A stretch of 64,000 bases of DNA from Welwitschia mirabilis (GCA_051453625.1 JBOZIK010000001.1:263664417-263728416), one strand, 5' to 3'; positions 1 through 11,718 are shown, counted from the stretch's first letter. The notes: generated by a model not told the origin, from the letters alone. Made by a program: numbers and translations.

Positions 1-1409
1 AGAGGGTCTATGGTTAAGTAATAATTGTGTTTTCTAATTATTTTAAAATCTTACAATGTGTTAATAGAATCTAAATAAGATTTAATCCTAGGTTCTGTTG
101 TGCATGTTAGTTATTAATACAAAACAAAAAAAATATTATGATTAATTAGGGTAATTAAAGTTGGGGTGTTACAGCTCTATTTATAAATAAATGGTGTACT
201 AAATGTTCTTGATCGAATTAAGTAAAGATCACCCACATCATTTTAATCACAAGATAAAGAAATCTATTTTTGATTGATAAGATTGATCAATGACAAGTTG
301 TGTGGACTTAGTGTAAAAGTGATATGAACATATGAATGATAATGATAAGAGTGGTCAATAATAAGTTGGATGAGCTTGTATAGAAGTAATATTAACATGT
401 AAATGATAATTAATAATATTAATTAATAAAAGGTTATAAGAGCTTAAGTAAGAAGTGAAAGTAATGTATGAAAGACAAAAGTAATCTTATTTATGACTCA
501 TGCACCTAATTTAGGTGAGTAATTTTCTTGCTTTAATTAGCACGATTAATTCCATGGATCATTTCTTCATGCTAGCTCCTTCTCAATCCTTCATTAGCTC
601 ATAAGAAATCTAAAACATATTTAAAATGCATTGGAAGAACAAATGCATCAATTTTAAAATTGCCATGTGATACAAGAAAAATAATATTTTATGCATAAAT
701 TAGTTTCACAAATATCAATAAGGATAAAATTAATGGTAGAATAAATTCTACTTATTTATCCTTTTTGATTTATGGATAAGAGTACATGTCCTTATTCACA
801 TGTTTACACTCTTCATGATCCATTACATTAACAACACAACTCAAAAGAAAGAAATGTTGTAATTGGATGTAAGAAAAATTTCATAATTGAATGGAATAAA
901 ATGTTATAGTTGGATGCAAGAAATTGTCATAATTGAACATAGTACTCTTATGTTTCATTTACTTGTTATTCTTTTACTTTTACCAAGTAATTTTAGTTTT
1001 TCTTTATTTTTAGATTTGAATAATGCACATGGATAAATAATTAAAATGAAGATTTCACATGCCATTTTGGTAGACATTTGATTATTATTTTACACCTTCA
1101 TATGAATTTTTTTTATTTAACTATTTAACTATGTAAATGACTTGTCTAATCATAAATGCATTTAGTTAGTATTAAAATTCTTATAATTATTATTATTATT
1201 TAAAATAATAAAATTATTCAAAACTAATCTTATGAGTACCTATAAAATATATGTTTAGCATAAGAAATATAATACATTATTAATTGTAAGGCTACACATT
1301 AATTCTCATCAAAGAAAAAAATGATTTTTATTAAATTTGATATAAAAATGTATTACATAATTTAGAGAGTCTCATAATCATGTCATTACATTTACTAACT
1401 AAAGATTAT
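1..1409. other. AT-rich stretch without a recognised gene
   Basis: No coding frame, RNA gene or clear element end is visible. A 47-48-bp near-duplication lies at about 853-945 (gttgtaattggatg followed by gttatagttggatg, each then carrying cataattgaa). A short TTA microsatellite lies near 1185-1203. The sequence may hold the decayed 3' LTR of the element to its right, but I could not match it to the other LTRs of that family. Confidence 0.4.
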
Positions 1410-3139
1410 AAAATTTAAGATATAACACATATCCCTCAACCAAAGTTGAACTTTATCCTCAAAGTTTGAAAAGATTAAAAAATGAATATAGAATTTCGAA
1501 GAGAAATTAATATATCATTAGAAGAAAGATGCTTCGTACATGTCGTTTTATTGAAACTAGAAAAATGGAAAAGGGGAAAAAGCAACATAAAACCATGAAA
1601 AATAAATAAATGATGTATGTGCAAATTAAAAAAACTCTCAGAAACAATGATTAATCTCTATATTGCAAATTAGGATTGTACTAAAAATGAGAAGTAAGAA
1701 TGTGATGGTCGGAAATGTCTTTGGAGATGGATTATAGTCAATATTTTGAAAACTTTTATCAATGACAGAGGTAAAAGAGTCTAGGACTAAAACTACGCAA
1801 ATGAGTAGCAGTGCTCGTTAGGATTGTTGTAGCACTAGTTATGTTGTGATTCTCACAATGAAATTTTGGACTATGAATTATCAACTAAAATGGAGATTTC
1901 TAGAGTTATAGACCAAATCTAAAGATAAATGAAATGACAAGAAATGGACTAAAATAAAATCTAGGAGCAATCAACAAATTGTAAGTACAATTATTAAGGA
2001 AATTGGAAAAAAAGATCTCTCATTCCCACCCTAATTTACTTTTCAATTCATTATTTTATAGTCATAAGCACTTTGTTTTAAGCATTTTGATCTTATTGAG
2101 CATCCAATGTTATGAAACCTTCTTCCAATAGAGTTAAACATGTTATGCTTAAAGAATTCAATGTTGTATTACTAGTGAGCATCTATAGCCTTGTGCAATT
2201 AAAACATGCCAAAAATAGATCATTAGAGCTACATTGCTCGAAAGTATGCACATCCACAATGTAGTTAATTAAACCCAATAAAACTGATCAAAAATAAAAA
2301 TGTGCTTTTAAAAAAGAGATTTTATTTTTCTTTTGATTCTACTTCTTATATACATGTTTTATATGTACATATAAGGGTCCATTGGTTCATTGACCGAATT
2401 AAGATGATCCATTCATATGCTTGAAAACAAAAAATACAACATGGAAGTACGAATTCCACCTTTTTATCCATTTACATTTTTAACTTAAAGACCTCAAGTG
2501 AATGCAAAACTTAATAACATAACTCAAAAATAAGCATAACTTACTCTCAAAAATCCTAAGTATATGTAATTTCAACTAGAACTTAGGATTACGAAAAGAT
2601 CACTTATTATCAGTTCAATTATTGAAGGCCATCAACCTAGGTCATTAAGTCTCAAAAGATCATAAGTGAATGGGAGGAATGGATGCTTAGTGAGTCTTAT
2701 AAAATGTAACCATAATGGAAGAGTTAAATGGTAAGTTTTAAGACAATGACGAATTATGCTATAGTGTGGATGAAAATTTGAATTACCTAGGTGAAATGGT
2801 TTAAGGTAATGATTATACAAATGGTAGTGCATTGGTGACTTCATGAGAAAGACACTATCAAAAGACATTGGTTTTACTATGCATGGATCTATTCATATTA
2901 TGTCTATCTTAAAAGAAAAATCTAGCTTAAAACTAGGTAATGAAACTAAAATTTTTGAATAAAAGGGTTTTCAAAAATGATGCAAGGATAAAAGATTAAT
3001 AAAATAAAAGCTATTATATGTGAAGTATGATGAACTAGAAGAGAATCATGTAAATTTTTATGCATGAGTTTACAAAATCAGAGAGAAAATCAATAAAAGT
3101 AGTGAAGTTTATGCTTTTAAGGTTTGAAATGATCTATCC

Positions 3140-4050
3140 TTTAGCTCATTTATGCTTTCTCAATAATTCTTGCAAGATATCATATTTAGTAAAAGACAAA
3201 CATGAGTTAGAAACCACTACATAAAGAGATTGTTCACTAAACGAATCATTAGAAGGTGGTTTCAATTCTAAGGAAGGTTTTTCTTCTTCATTAAAGCTTG
3301 TACCTTGCTTAAAGGATGAAGATGACATAGAACCATTTCACTTATGAGAATGTTGAGATGGCGACAAAGGTTCTACGTACGTTGGATGCTATATGGATTC
3401 TTGTTTAATGTTCTTCTCTTTACAAGAGTTGCTAAATGACTCATCCTCTAATGTATAACTTTGTTAAAGTGGTTATTCATTCTCAAATGATTGCTTATCC
3501 TTTCAATCCTCATGGGTTACCTTTCATCCCTATAGGATGAGATTTAGGTTTTATCAATTTATTATCATCAATCCTTTAAAGATTTTCAAGACTCTTAAGA
3601 TTAGATTCAAAGAGTGTAGGAAGCTTCTCTTCTTCTTATTGGGTAAGCCTACTAAATATTTGAGCATTGGTTTGATTTAACTATTAAATATTTTATTTAA
3701 GTCTTTGTAAGCTAGACGAGGTTTCTTAATTAACATGCTATTAGCCTTGCTTGATTTGCATTTAGGATTCCATGAAAGTTTAAGGGTATCTTTCAAGAAA
3801 GGTGAAGAGGATTATTGAGTGTTAGAAGATGAAGAGTATTGCTCAAATGATGAAGAATATGAAGGGAAAGATGAATGGTTTTAGTCAAACCATGAAGGGT
3901 ATGGATTAGGAGGTAAAGAAAATTGATAAGTCGACGAGGCGTAAGGGTTATGAGGGATGGTGGGAGGTACAGATTCACAATTATCCCAGTAAGGATCTGA
4001 TCTATACACATTAGGAGGTTGTAGAAAACATGAAGGAGTGTCAAAGTACT
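3140..4050 (-). pseudogene. Decayed gag-like frame of the pol-less element
   Basis: On the minus strand, short frames join across stops and shifts. Around 4020-3830 there is a Pro/Tyr/Ser-rich stretch (start QPPNVYRSDPYW). Around 3730-3560 there is TSSSLQRLK...LNQTNAQIFSRL. Around 3328-3146 there is an intact 60-codon piece beginning MSSSSFKQGTSF. The Q/L/N-rich middle resembles the region that precedes the linker of Athila/Tat gag proteins, where residues like SSLQNLE..IGQL are common. No zinc knuckle and no gag core were found. At least eight stops interrupt the region. Origin from gag is an inference from position and composition. Confidence 0.35.
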
Positions 4051-5042
4051 TAGGTTGAATGTAATCCCTTATAGTTTTCTTAGGTCAAAGATAATCTTCT
4101 ACAATTTGTTTAAGTTGAACATAATTAGAAAAACTGTAGGTATTTTCATAGTTCTAATAAAAAGGTATACTTTCAACATTAGGGTCTGTTTAATTTTCAA
4201 AAGACGTCTTACAGAATTCACCATTAGAGTCATGTATCCAACCCATGTAAAGTTCCAAAAAAGTCCCATTAGCAGAAAGGAATAAGACAGATGAGGAAGA
4301 CATCTAGGTCAAGTTTGAGACAGAAAGTCGCAAAAAAGCTAAGGGTGCCAATTATTATTCACAGCATGCCAATCTTTTCTATAGAACAATTTGAAAAAAG
4401 AGGGAATTTACATTCTCAACTGGGCAAATTGATTTTTGTTTCAAGTAGCAGGAAATAATTGACAAAAAATGAAATAATAGAGAAATGAAATAAAATGAAA
4501 CCTATGTAAAACCCTAGAAAAACAAAAACTTAGAAAACTAATAAAAATCCAAAAACTAGATTCAAAAATAGACAAAACTGAAAGTAAAATCTATTGTAAT
4601 AAAAAAATTCAGGAAAAGAAAAGAGAGGGAAGAGAGTTCTTTTATGTCTTCTTTGTTTTCAATTTCTTTAATTTTCTTGATTTTTGGTGCTTCATCCTTA
4701 GACCGAGAGAAATGGGGCAATAAAACTTGCAAAAACTAGTGAGACCTACAACTAAAAAAATCGATATAATACTATTTTAAGTTAGAGCTAAAAAGTTAAC
4801 AAAAACTTAAAAGAATTTGGGAAAATAAATTAGTTCAAGTATCACTGGAAAGGACGATTACCAACCATTAAAGAGTACAGAAACTAAAAGAAATGCAAAA
4901 ATCTAAAAGCAATACAGGCAAGTTCGGGTATCAGTAGAAATGGAGTAGTACCAACCACTAGAAAATGAAAGAAAAAAAATAAAACCTATAATGTAGTAAA
5001 AGAAAAAAATGTGCATGCCCACCATAACACTACATGTTATTA

Positions 5043-5060
5043 TCCCTAGCAACAGTGCCA
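5043..5060 (-). other. Primer-binding site (tRNA-Asp type)
   Basis: The minus strand reads TGGCACTGTTGCTAGGGA. It matches TGGCGCCGTTGCCGGGGA, the plant tRNA-Asp complement used by Athila/Tat gypsy elements, at 14 of 18 positions. All four differences are transitions. It sits directly inside the LTR end, as expected for minus-strand priming. Confidence 0.7.
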
Positions 5061-6522
5061 CAAATGGGATTGAGGCTTATTTTACAAATAAAAACTAGGG
5101 CCTTCACTATAGAAGGCTCCTAATTTTATTCTCTCCTTAGGGATAATTATGCTAGAAATATAGTAAAACACACAGCTCTAAAGTAGAACAAAGATTAAAG
5201 AAACTTTGAAAGCAAATGATGAAAGAAGAACTCAATGGATGAAAATTGAAAACAGATTTAGCACTCGAAAGACTAGCATCGATGTTCCAACAAACATAAG
5301 TTTCATTCAATGATATAGTACAAATTTATCATTAAACCCCAAATGCACCAAGCTCGTTGTGTGTCAGCTTGTGGTAACCTTACCTCATTCACCAACATGA
5401 GTAGTGGTAAGATTACTTTGGCCCTTCACAACCTATTCGTAAGCATGATAAGTAGGGATAAAAACCCAAGAACCATCAAACAAGTTCAAGCTATAAAACC
5501 CAAACATGAAACAAAAAGGACTCCCTTGGAAAATTAGTAACAACTTGGTGGAAATGTATCTTTAAGTCAAGCATTAAAGGTATAAAATGAATCACACATA
5601 AAATCAAGAAATGAAAACTACTTTTTTATTAACAAAACAAGGAAATGCTAATACATTGAGGAAGAAACTATNNNNNNNNNNNNNNNNNNNNNNNNNNNNN
5701 NNNNNNNNNNNNNNNNNNNNNNNNNNNNNNNNNNNNNNNNNNNNNNNNNNNNNNNNNNNNNNNNNNNNNNNNNNNNNNNNNNNNNNNNNNNNNNNNNNNN
5801 NNNNNNNNNNNNNNNNNNNNNNNNNNNNNNNNNNNNNNNNNNNNNNNNNNNNNNNNNNNNNNNNNNNNNNNNNNNNNNNNNNNNNNNNNNNNNNNNNNNN
5901 NNNNNNNNNNNNNNNNNNNNNNNNNNNNNNNNNNNNNNNNNNNNNNNNNNNNNNNNNNNNNNNNNNNNNNNNNNNNNNNNNNNNNNNNNNNNNNNNNNNN
6001 NNNNNNNNNNNNNNNNNNNNNNNNNNNNNNNNNNNNNNNNNNNNNNNNNNNNNNNNNNNNNNNNNNNNNNNNNNNNNNNNNNNNNNNNNNNNNNNNNNNN
6101 NNNNNNNNNNNNNNNNNNNNNNNNNNNNNNNNNNNNNNNNNNNNNNNNNNNNNNNNNNNNNNNNNNNNNNNNNNNNNNNNNNNNNNNNNNNNNNNNNNNN
6201 NNNNNNNNNNNNACATTGAGGAAGAAACTATGAAGAGTATGTCGAATTAGAAGCTATTAAGATTGATAACGGAAGCGTTCTTCCTCTAAAGCTGATTCTC
6301 TTGTTGGCCCAAGACTATGAATCCCACTAAGTGGGATGCTTGAACCTTTTTCATAAGCAAAGTACAGTTAGGGTTTCAATACATTAGGGCTTCCCAATTA
6401 GGGTCTCAAGTATGTCATAAAAAAACATAGAATACATGTTTTTATGAGTGAAATAGTTAAATTTAATATCTTCAGTATGATAAAGTGGTCTGATATACCT
6501 GAGATAAATGTCAATTTTTACA
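5061..6522 (-). repeat. 5' LTR, interrupted by assembly gap
   Basis: The inner end abuts the PBS. The outer end at 6522 reads, on the minus strand, TGTAAAAATTGACATTTATC, matching the start of the LTR at 51676-52990 (TGTAAAAATTGATGGTTATC). An internal word, cttagggataa, is shared near 5136 and 60454. The middle is poorly alignable by eye and includes 541 N. A 64-codon plus-strand frame at 5343-5537 lies inside it and has no protein-like features. Confidence 0.5.
5672..6212. other. Assembly gap (541 N)
   Basis: The 19 bases just before the gap (5653-5671) are identical to the 19 bases just after it (6213-6231), beginning acattgagga. That suggests the two contig ends overlap or that a tandem repeat was collapsed here, so the gap length may be wrong. 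Any frame reading through it is meaningless. Confidence 0.95.
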
Positions 6523-7050
6523 TATTAACAATGTGTATGTGCTTATGCCTTGTTGTGTGTTTTGGTTTATGGCTTTTAAGCTTAATAGACAATACAACAC
6601 TACATTCTTCCAAGCTATAACAATTACTAATAAATATTACATCCTTTTTTCAGAACTAGAAACTTGGGTTATTGTTACATGCCATAGTAAAATCTTCATT
6701 GTCTTACATTAAGTTTCATTATCCAACTATAATTTACATTCATATAGCTTAAACTCATTTACATATAGAATTATGCATTTATGATAAGGTTATTTAGCTA
6801 CTCTTCCTTCAACATAATATGTTAAGAAATTATACTAACAAAATTACGTGTTTCACATACAAAACTAGCTACACCTATTTTACACAAAAATGTAAGATTG
6901 CTATACAACTAAAGCTATTTATTCTTTGGTAAATCTAGGATTTAATTAGCGTATCTACCTTCAAAAACTAAAATAGATGATAAATTATATTTCAACAATA
7001 ATACATAAAACTAAGAATACAAAAAATTTGAATTCCATACACCAAATGTC
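6523..7050. other. AT-rich stretch, nothing recognised
   Basis: No coding frame, RNA gene or repeat end is visible between the LTR-like block and the duplication to its right. Confidence 0.4.
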
Positions 7051-7054
7051 TTAA

Positions 7055-7440
7055 AAGTGTTTTGTGGCTTCTTTTGTTTAGGAAAGAAGTCATGAGTGTG
7101 TTAGTATTTCTATAGGATCTAGTCCTTAGTCTCTCAAATGGTTTCACACATATAGCCCAAGCTTCATCATTATTGTTTTTTTAGCTTTTCAGTCACAACC
7201 TTCATCAAAAACGAAAAATAAAACACTGAAATTCCATATGCATCAAAGATACTACTCTCAAGTACATGAACATTCCACTTGCATTGAATTGTTTTCACCT
7301 TATTTTATTTAGGAGATAATTCTCAGCTATGTTAATATTTCTATAGGATGTGGTCCTTATGTCTTTGAGATGATTTCATACGTATAAATCAAACTTCATT
7401 ATTACTCACTTTCATGCTTCTGATTTGCAGATAAATATTT
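7055..7440. repeat. Diverged direct duplication, period about 231 bp
   Basis: The block from about 7095 (gtgttagtatttctatagga, then tctagtccttag..ggtttcacacatata..aagcttcat) recurs from about 7326 (atgttaatatttctatagga, then tgtggtccttat..gatttcatacgtata..aacttcat). The parts before each block also resemble each other (tgtttagga and tatttagga). It is an old tandem duplication of non-coding DNA. Confidence 0.6.
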
Positions 7441-8659
7441 GGAAGATATTTCTTTGATCTACAAAATAAAATTTATATTCCCTAATAGCACAAACTAATT
7501 TCTTTTGTGGAACCAATAAAGAAAGTTGAATCAATTAAGAGTTCACTATAACTATTGGTTACTAATGGATATTAAATGAATCAGCAATTCAAATCTAGGA
7601 GTGGGGAGAGAGGGCGTAGGGTGAAAAAAGAGAGAATTTCTTCATTACATGAAATTATATAGTATATAATAACTAACTTTAGTTAAATCTCAAATCTTGA
7701 AACTAATCACAAGGCTAATGAAGAAAGTTAAAGAATCATATGAAATTTATCGTTTATCTTATGCAATTAAAATATAAATGGTAAGAAACTGAAAAAAACA
7801 CACAATTGGTAAAAGATTTATTATATAATTGGTCTTTGAAACCTTGTTCCTTGTAATTCTCACTATTCAAATAGTCTAAATAAAATCTTCTCTTAAAAAT
7901 CTTTGAACCAATATTGAAGAGGGTATTTTGTAGTTGAGCTTTGAAAAAAGGCAAATTAGTTCTTGGAAGAACAATGATCCATGGACAATGATCTATGGCT
8001 ATATTAAGTTGCATTTCATATGAAATAATCAAGCATTTGTTATTATGGATTTGCTAATCTATTAGAAGTTGATATTGGTAGGAAGTGAAAGATGAAAGTA
8101 CACCACCCTTGATTTATTGCTATGGACGTCTTTTCATGTTTGTTTTCCCTCCATTCGTTCCTTTCAACAGCCACTTGTGGACCATGCACAATTGATGACT
8201 AGATGACTTAGCTCGTAAATTAATATTCCATTAATTGACAAGGCATGAATAGGTATAGCTAAAACTTACTCGAATAAACACATCTAACTAAACTAAAAAA
8301 AGTCTTCTGTTCAAAATTTAGTTTCACAACACTTTACTTTGTGAAAGTATTTGCTTTTTTATAAGATTTTTAGAAAGTTAATTTCATCATTTAAAGTCTC
8401 AAAATAATGGCTATTACTATTTAAAGCAAGCACACTTTTTGAAACTCTGAAACACTGTTAAATACATTTTGTTCCGTTTTAATAATACGAGTTAAACTGA
8501 ATTCTTAATTCTCTTAGTTTTTGTAAAGTTTTTATTTCTTTGAATAAAACCCTTACAGATTCTATTTGATTGGTCGTATCACTAGATTTCAAAATCTTTT
8601 TTAGGCAATAACATCTGATTACAGATTTGTATTGGTATTGCTTTTATTGTGATATCTGC
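7441..8659. other. AT-rich stretch, nothing recognised
   Basis: A 92-codon minus-strand frame at 7754-8032 is present. It has no recognisable motif and the same base composition as its non-coding surroundings, so it is probably chance. No RNA gene or element end is visible. Confidence 0.4.
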
Positions 8660-8790
8660 AAAAAACAAAAAAAAAAAAAAAAGCTCATGAGCCAACCGTA
8701 AGCTCCTAAGACCCTTGGAGAAAGGATTATTTTGCGTCGGAGTAGATCCGTCTCCTAACGACAAAACAAATTTCAAGTAGAAGGGAGAAT
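8660..8790 (-). other. Homopolymer-flanked GC-richer insert, possible SINE tail
   Basis: A 16-base A run at 8667-8682 (a T run on the minus strand) abuts about 100 bases of clearly higher GC content. On the minus strand this block runs from gaaatttgttttgtcg through ggagacggatctactcc to ggctcatgagc and then the T run. Some plant SINEs end in a T stretch, so a retroposed short element read on the minus strand fits. I see no pol III boxes, and the identity is not established. Confidence 0.25.
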
Positions 8791-9059
8791 TTCACATGCT
8801 AAAAAATATTATGTTAATTAAATGCTAAAATTTTTTTCATAAAAATAGTTTGCATATAATATTGTACATCCCGACAGTAATTACGATAATTAAAGAACAA
8901 AATGGTATGGCAAGTACAATAACTAAACAAAACTTCTTTTTCACTTTGGAACGAAAACGCAGAGAGAGATTAGAATCGAATAATTACCACTTTTAAAAAT
9001 TCAATCCCACTACTTTTCTCCGTGATAGTGGAGTAAATTTATACGATAAAAATACAATC

Positions 9060-9815
9060 GCATTCTATGTTCGTCTCTCCTGAGAAAATTTATACAATAG
9101 ATCTACTCGGTAATATAAATTCATATCGGTTATAAGACCCAAATAATCATATTTCTTTTTCATGTGTCTAAATTCTTATTAAAACTACACCGTCGTGTCC
9201 TCTTAGAATTATTTCAGTATGACTCACACTAAGAACCAATCTTTATTGTAATAAAATCCTTTTATAGAACTTACAAATCTATATTTTTATAACCTACTAG
9301 TTCTTTTAAAGCCATAAAATGTATTCAGTATTATGAATTTTTATACATTTTAACCTTTACCGTAATAAAACCCAAATACTTATTTACTTAAACCGAGTTC
9401 CTAAATTCTTCTAAAACTCCCCAATCAATTTTTGTAAACTGCCATGGGCATATTTTCCCATAATTATTTCACTATTACGATAAGAACCAACCTTTATTGT
9501 AATAAAATTTTTTTATATAACTTACAAATCTATATTTTTATAGGCTACTATGAATGTATTTCAGTACTAAATGTTTGAATTTTCATACATTTTAACCTTC
9601 ATCATAAATAATCATACTTAAATTAGTTCTGTTTTTCATCCGTTTCTGTCTGTAAACTACATCAGCGTATTTTCCTAGAATCACACTATTATTCAATCTT
9701 TATTATAATATAACCCTCAAAATCGTATTACTCTCTTTTACTTCCGTCCGTTTTAAAACTACAGAACTAATTTTTTATAAACTAAAAGCCGTGTATGTTC
9801 TCAAATTATTACTGT
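9060..9815. repeat. Diverged tandem repeat, period about 250 bp, 3-4 copies
   Basis: Two well-kept copies start at 9231 and 9482 with aagaacca(a/c)..tttattgtaataaaat, then acttacaaatctatattttt and cattttaacctt. The offset is 251. A weaker copy follows near 9690 (attcaatctttattataat), and the tail of an earlier one precedes at about 9060-9230 (taaattcttattaaaacta, compare 9400-9418). The array lies on the side of the MIR159 gene downstream of its transcription. Confidence 0.65.
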
Positions 9816-10890
9816 TCTAATCCCGTTTGTTTTTATCTTTCGCCGATCATCCAACCCTACGAATATCTTCCAACCCTACGACAAGCCGAGATCCATCCTC
9901 TATTAAAAAGACCCATTCCGAGCTCTACTGCCCTTGTTACCCTTTCCCTTTTATCTTAGATTTAAAAACTACTCTTTCCCATTTTATGTCAACATTCATC
10001 TCGTGGGTGAAATTATATTCTGGAAACTCCAAAGCCATGCACATCTGAGAAGAGACGAGTCTTAGCACGGAATGAGCGTGGAATACTTATCTTGTAATAA
10101 TTGTTTAGCCGACTTTTCTTTAAAGGTGATCCGTAAGACAGCTTTTTCCGATTTACCTTTGAATTTAATTGTTTTAAACGCCTATTCCTTTGGTATGTTC
10201 TTTAGATGCAGAAACGAATTTCCTCAATTATTATATAAGAAAACGGTGCGATAATATTAATCCGATCAAAATGTTTGGCTCTCTACTATTATATAAGAAA
10301 ATACTGAGATGATGTTAACCTGGTCGGAAATGTTCAAGACAGTTCCTCGTAGAGGCAGTAGCCTGTCTCTGCTTTATCTTGACCCTGATGTAACGGAGTT
10401 CGCAGAAACAATAAAAACTTATTTACAAAGCAATAACTACGAGTAAAAAGCCGTCCGTCAGAGAAACGAAGATAAACATATTTAGTGACTAGAAGATGAC
10501 ATGATCATTGCCAAGTCTCTTGCAATTGAGAAAGTAGAGTTGATCTGTTCATAATTTCTTTTAAGATTTAAACCTAACAATAAATGGATCAAATCAAAAA
10601 ATACAATTTTATTGAAATTACATATGGCCGTCCAGCCTCACGGATAACAGATAACATCATTGTTGAATGAAATCATAGCTCCTACTGAATGAAATCAGAG
10701 CTCCTATTTAGACTGCAGTATGTTTGGGATTACATTTACATTTATTCACCGTAATAAGCCCTTTCAGGTTTTCTTGTCTAAAAAAAACTAATTAATAACC
10801 TATTTGACCAGATAGTATTCATAGGTCACGGTAATACACCAACTTCTGGGTGAAATTAATCACAGACCGTGGTTTCATCGCAAAGTTATT
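9816..10890. other. CpG-containing intergenic DNA with short unassigned frames
   Basis: Frames of 73 codons (plus, 9827-10048) and 60 codons (plus, 10072-10254) occur, but neither shows a motif I recognise. Base composition is less AT-biased than the retrotransposon DNA and CpG is retained. A 58-bp tandem duplication lies within it. The stretch 10330-10470 is GC-richer and holds a short inverted pair (gaggcagtagcctgtctctg). No function can be assigned. Confidence 0.4.
10230..10345. repeat. 58-bp tandem duplication
   Basis: attatataagaaaa begins at 10230 and again at 10288. Both copies continue with a diverged g.g..gat.atgttaa or aatattaa word and end in a tcggaaatgtt or tcaaaatgtt motif. Confidence 0.6.
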
Positions 10891-11010
10891 AATCAAACAA
10901 GGCCGAACACTAACAGAAGCCGATAAAAGACACGAGCAGAAATGAACTCAAGATCGGGCTCGTAGATCGCGAAGATCTTAAAGCTGCGCACTTATGTTTC
11001 TATTTCTCCT

Positions 11011-11082
11011 CTGCAAAACAAAGAATAGAGATTAGGTTAAATTAAAAGATAAAATAGACCAACAGATTTGAGATTTCATAAC
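11011..11082 (-). other. Probable intron in the pri-miR159 transcript
   Basis: On the minus strand, GCAG followed by GTTATG (donor) leads after 72 nt to a pyrimidine tract and TTTTGCAG (acceptor). A branch-point-like CTAAT precedes the tract. Plant introns may be this short. It lies downstream of the hairpin. Introns in MIR genes are common and support transcription from the minus strand. Confidence 0.6.
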
Positions 11083-11142
11083 CTGCAGCAAAAAAACAGA
11101 TTACGCGCCCCTTATGAAAAGGTAAGGCAACATAAGAGTAAT

Positions 11143-11164
11143 GAGGAGCTCCCTTCAATCCAAG
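11143..11164 (-). ncRNA. miR159: Mature miR159 segment (3' arm)
   Basis: The minus strand contains TTGGATTGAAGGGAGCTCCT (11163-11144), preceded by C at 11164 and followed by C at 11143. From memory this matches the gymnosperm miR159 type, which begins (C)TTGGATTGAAGGGAGCTCC. It differs from angiosperm miR159a (starts TTTGG, ends TCTA) and from miR319 (TTGGACTGAAGG). The exact 5' end needs small-RNA reads. Confidence 0.85.
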
Positions 11165-11295
11165 TCAGAGAAGCATGACGGCAATACAACTGCTGTGTCA
11201 TGCACACCGCTGTTTGGCCTCTCAAAAACTCTGCAAAAGTGCCAAACAGGAGAATCCATGAACCAGCAGTTGCATCAACCCCACACCACCCTCGG

Positions 11296-11316
11296 TTGGA
11301 CTGAAGAGAGCACCTC
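11296..11316 (-). ncRNA. miR159*: miR159* segment (5' arm)
   Basis: This is the partner strand of the mature segment. The four mismatches to an exact complement are three that form or nearly form G:U pairs plus one at the fifth base. On the plus strand the same bases read TTGGACTGAAGAGAGCACC, which resembles miR319 by chance of the palindrome. That reading is not preferred. Confidence 0.7.
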
Positions 11317-11718
11317 CTTCACTTTCCATAACCCTAACACAAGACCAACAGTTAACAGTTACACGTCCAGAGTATAAAGCACCGCCTGTTTCCACTTCGC
11401 TTTCTGAAACCCTAGCCAAATGATGGAAGCGTAGCCTGTCATGGTGGATGCCGAAAATCACACTCAGACGAAAAGGACAGAACACCGGGAGTAAATACAT
11501 ATCTAGAAAATCCAGCAAGATGAGACAAACGAAGGACTTAAAACGAAACTGCACCACAGAAGATACTCGACAAAACTCTTCTCAGAACGAAATGAAAAAT
11601 CGAAACAAACAAATCAGCGACTATGTAATTCTGGTAAGTTCCTGGATGCAGACAACAAGCTCGATCAAAAGCTTAAGTGAAAAAAGAAAAGGAGGACTAG
11701 CGGCCGAGCTGCCGCAGC

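Larger units (their letters stand above)
1410..6522 (-). mobile_element. Decayed pol-less gypsy-type LTR element (LARD-like)
   Basis: Read on the minus strand, this has an LTR-like block (5061-6522), a tRNA-Asp PBS (5043-5060), a leader, a decayed gag-like frame and a long AT-rich 3' leader. The 3' leader at about 1420-2560 matches 53160-54120 of the autonomous element at 51676-61740. Shared words include actagtgagcat at 2171 and 53752, and the run ccctcaac..cttt.tcctcaaagttt near 1433. No protease, RT or integrase can be read in between. The simplest reading is a non-autonomous relative of that element. The downstream LTR could not be located, so the left limit is arbitrary. Confidence 0.55.
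11133..11325 (-). ncRNA. MIR159: MIR159 precursor hairpin
   Basis: Read on the minus strand, the 5' arm at 11296-11316 (GAGGTGCTCTCTTCAGTCCA plus a final A) pairs along its length with the mature segment at 11143-11163, using G:U pairs where it differs from an exact complement. Further up the stem, 11264-11272 (CAACTGCTG) pairs with 11187-11195 (CAGCAGTTG). GTTTGGC at 11241-11247 pairs with GCCAAAC at 11212-11218, closing a loop of about 22 nt (11219-11240). A foldback of about 190 nt with a second paired block above the miRNA duplex is characteristic of MIR159/319, whose precursors are processed from the loop downward. No host protein frame is needed to explain the sequence. Confidence 0.88.

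Noticed and set aside
2632-2868. 78-codon minus-strand frame
   Set aside because: His/Leu/Tyr-rich by AT bias, no motif, and no counterpart in the related leader at 53900-54260.
3793-4044. 83-codon minus-strand Leu/His-rich frame
   Set aside because: It is the wrong frame of the Pro/Tyr/Ser-rich gag-like region, which reads better in another frame.
5611-6219. Long plus- and minus-strand frames through the gap at 5672-6212
   Set aside because: They consist almost wholly of N; only about 20 real codons remain.
8582-8776. 64-codon minus-strand protein ending in poly-Phe
   Set aside because: The Phe run is the T homopolymer; the rest is better treated as a possible retroposed fragment.
11143-11316. 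A plus-strand miR319 gene (TTGGACTGAAGAGAGCACC on the 3' arm)
   Set aside because: The plus reading has several mismatches to miR319, whereas the minus strand gives a near-perfect miR159 plus TATA box and intron in the right order.
11141-11557. 78-codon plus-strand and 111-codon minus-strand proteins
   Set aside because: Both lie across the MIR159 foldback and leader; the sequence is explained by the hairpin and shows no protein motif.
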